Source: Saururus chinensis (taxonomy: Eukaryota > Streptophyta > Magnoliopsida > Piperales > Saururaceae). Taken from it: a stretch of DNA of 64,000 nt. Below are positions 63,401 to 64,000 of this stretch, one piece after another. Location: positions 310,001 to 374,000 of the forward strand of contig CP141146.1 in NCBI GenBank assembly GCA_035235625.1, in the 5' to 3' direction. The position numbers were made by a program, and so were the translations under genes. Position 1 is the stretch's first letter. Every line of letters begins with the position of its first letter. The notes below the pieces were generated by a model, which made no database searches, was not told the origin of the DNA, and worked only from the letters and a program-made list of their open reading frames with translations.

Positions 63401-64000
63401 CCAACAAGGCAGAACAGACCATCTTCTTCCTTTCGTAATTTCAAATCGAGACACCATTGATAACACTTCAAATCCACATCTAACACCCTAATCATCATCA
63501 AAAGTCCTTCATGACTTCCAGAATGCTAAACCATATCATAATAATACAAAACCCTAAGAAATCGGGATTAAAGAATTTCATTTTCTAATCATGCCATTAA
63601 CACACCAAATTAAGCAACTCCATTCGAAATAAGCCAAAAATTAAGAGTTTTACCATGGATAAACTGAATTTTTGAAGGTCCATTACCTTAGCACTTGATT
63701 AAGCTCTGATTTGAGGGTCACCCTTCTTGAAAACCTTACAAACACATTGAGTTTGAATTAAACTCCATTAAAAATCGATTTACCAAAGAAAATCCCTTAT
63801 TAAAACTTAGATCTAGGGCTTATTGATTATAAAAATTGAATTTTGAAAGCTATGATTTGTAGTGAAACACAAATCAGTAGTTTTTGATGTCCAAAAACGA
63901 ATTGAAACAAAGGGAAATGGTAGATTTAGAAGTGATTAAGAAGAAAGCTAGGGTTTAGTGCTTAATTAGAGTAGGCTTACCTTAAACACCTTCTAATTCG
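60409..64000 (-). mobile_element. LTR, family D, copy D3, split by C4 and cut by the window
   Basis: On the plus strand it begins TGTAACGCCCAAGATTTTTC, the counterpart of TGTCACACCTGAGGTTTTTC at 16047. It continues through the GATGAGTATTTTCATACTCA block to the short-unit array at 60930-61130. C4 interrupts it at 61139, and the remainder lies beyond the window. Confidence 0.65.
61139..64000 (-). mobile_element. LTR, family C, copy C4, truncated by the window end
   Basis: It starts TGTCATGCCCCGGC on the plus strand and is collinear with C1 (22516-26015): GCCGAACCCGGTCCAGGGGC, GGAGATCCTGTCTGTCTGCG, the minisatellite at 61795-62020 and dyads at 63263-63292, 63326-63357 and 63391-63410. The 5 bp before it is ACTGA; the matching flank is outside. 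Unlike C1 it keeps the GAATTCCCACACAGGGAACC units (about 62110-62290) seen in C3. Confidence 0.85.

Overview
The window is nuclear DNA of a flowering plant, species not identifiable from the sequence alone. The evidence is a multi-exon YAK1-type kinase gene with GT..AG introns, a MULE carrying MURA and plant mobile domain (PMD) exons, captured CSLD and CrRLK1L gene fragments, and a dense nest of long-LTR Ty3/gypsy elements primed by initiator-tRNA-Met. I recognised no tRNA, rRNA, CRISPR or bacterial feature.

Layout. 1-2851: AT-rich intergenic DNA with a small hairpin MITE. 2860-12339: a three-level nest. A hAT-type MITE (8-bp duplication TGCTCGAG) is split by a 9.1-kb MULE (9-bp duplication ATTTTGATT), whose transposase exon is split by a 2.2-kb solo LTR (5-bp duplication CATAC). 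12461-13447: solo LTR of family G. 14105-15407: truncated hAT 5' end with a 320-bp tandem duplication. 16047-26163: long minus-strand LTR (family D) holding solo LTRs B and C1. 26432-34064: plus-strand LTR that changes family twice (F-like, then C, then D) and holds solo LTR E. 34065-39142: a (TA)n tract, an old family-A scrap, a DUF1985-like remnant, solo LTR G2 and AGCATCTCCAA-type MITE pieces.

39143-46639 (minus): the only intact host gene I can support, a DYRK-family YAK1 kinase. I resolved 18 coding exons totalling 2982 nt (993 codons plus stop), all joining in phase, with every catalytic motif present.

47282-64000: intergenic DNA, then an F-family LTR from 48809 that took in a Pack-MULE (49541-52167, 9-bp duplication TTTTAATTA), a deleted gypsy element (54361-60388, duplication ATGCA) and a D-family LTR (60409 on), which itself holds a C-family LTR running off the window.

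Functionally, one conserved signalling gene sits in a transposon graveyard. At least six solo LTRs stand against one LTR element that keeps internal sequence, so LTR-LTR recombination and deletion have shaped the region. The most interesting items are the Pack-MULE with two cell-wall gene fragments, the MURA-PMD MULE with palindrome-rich ends, and a dyad motif shared by separate LTR families. Family letters A-G are labels I use within this window only.
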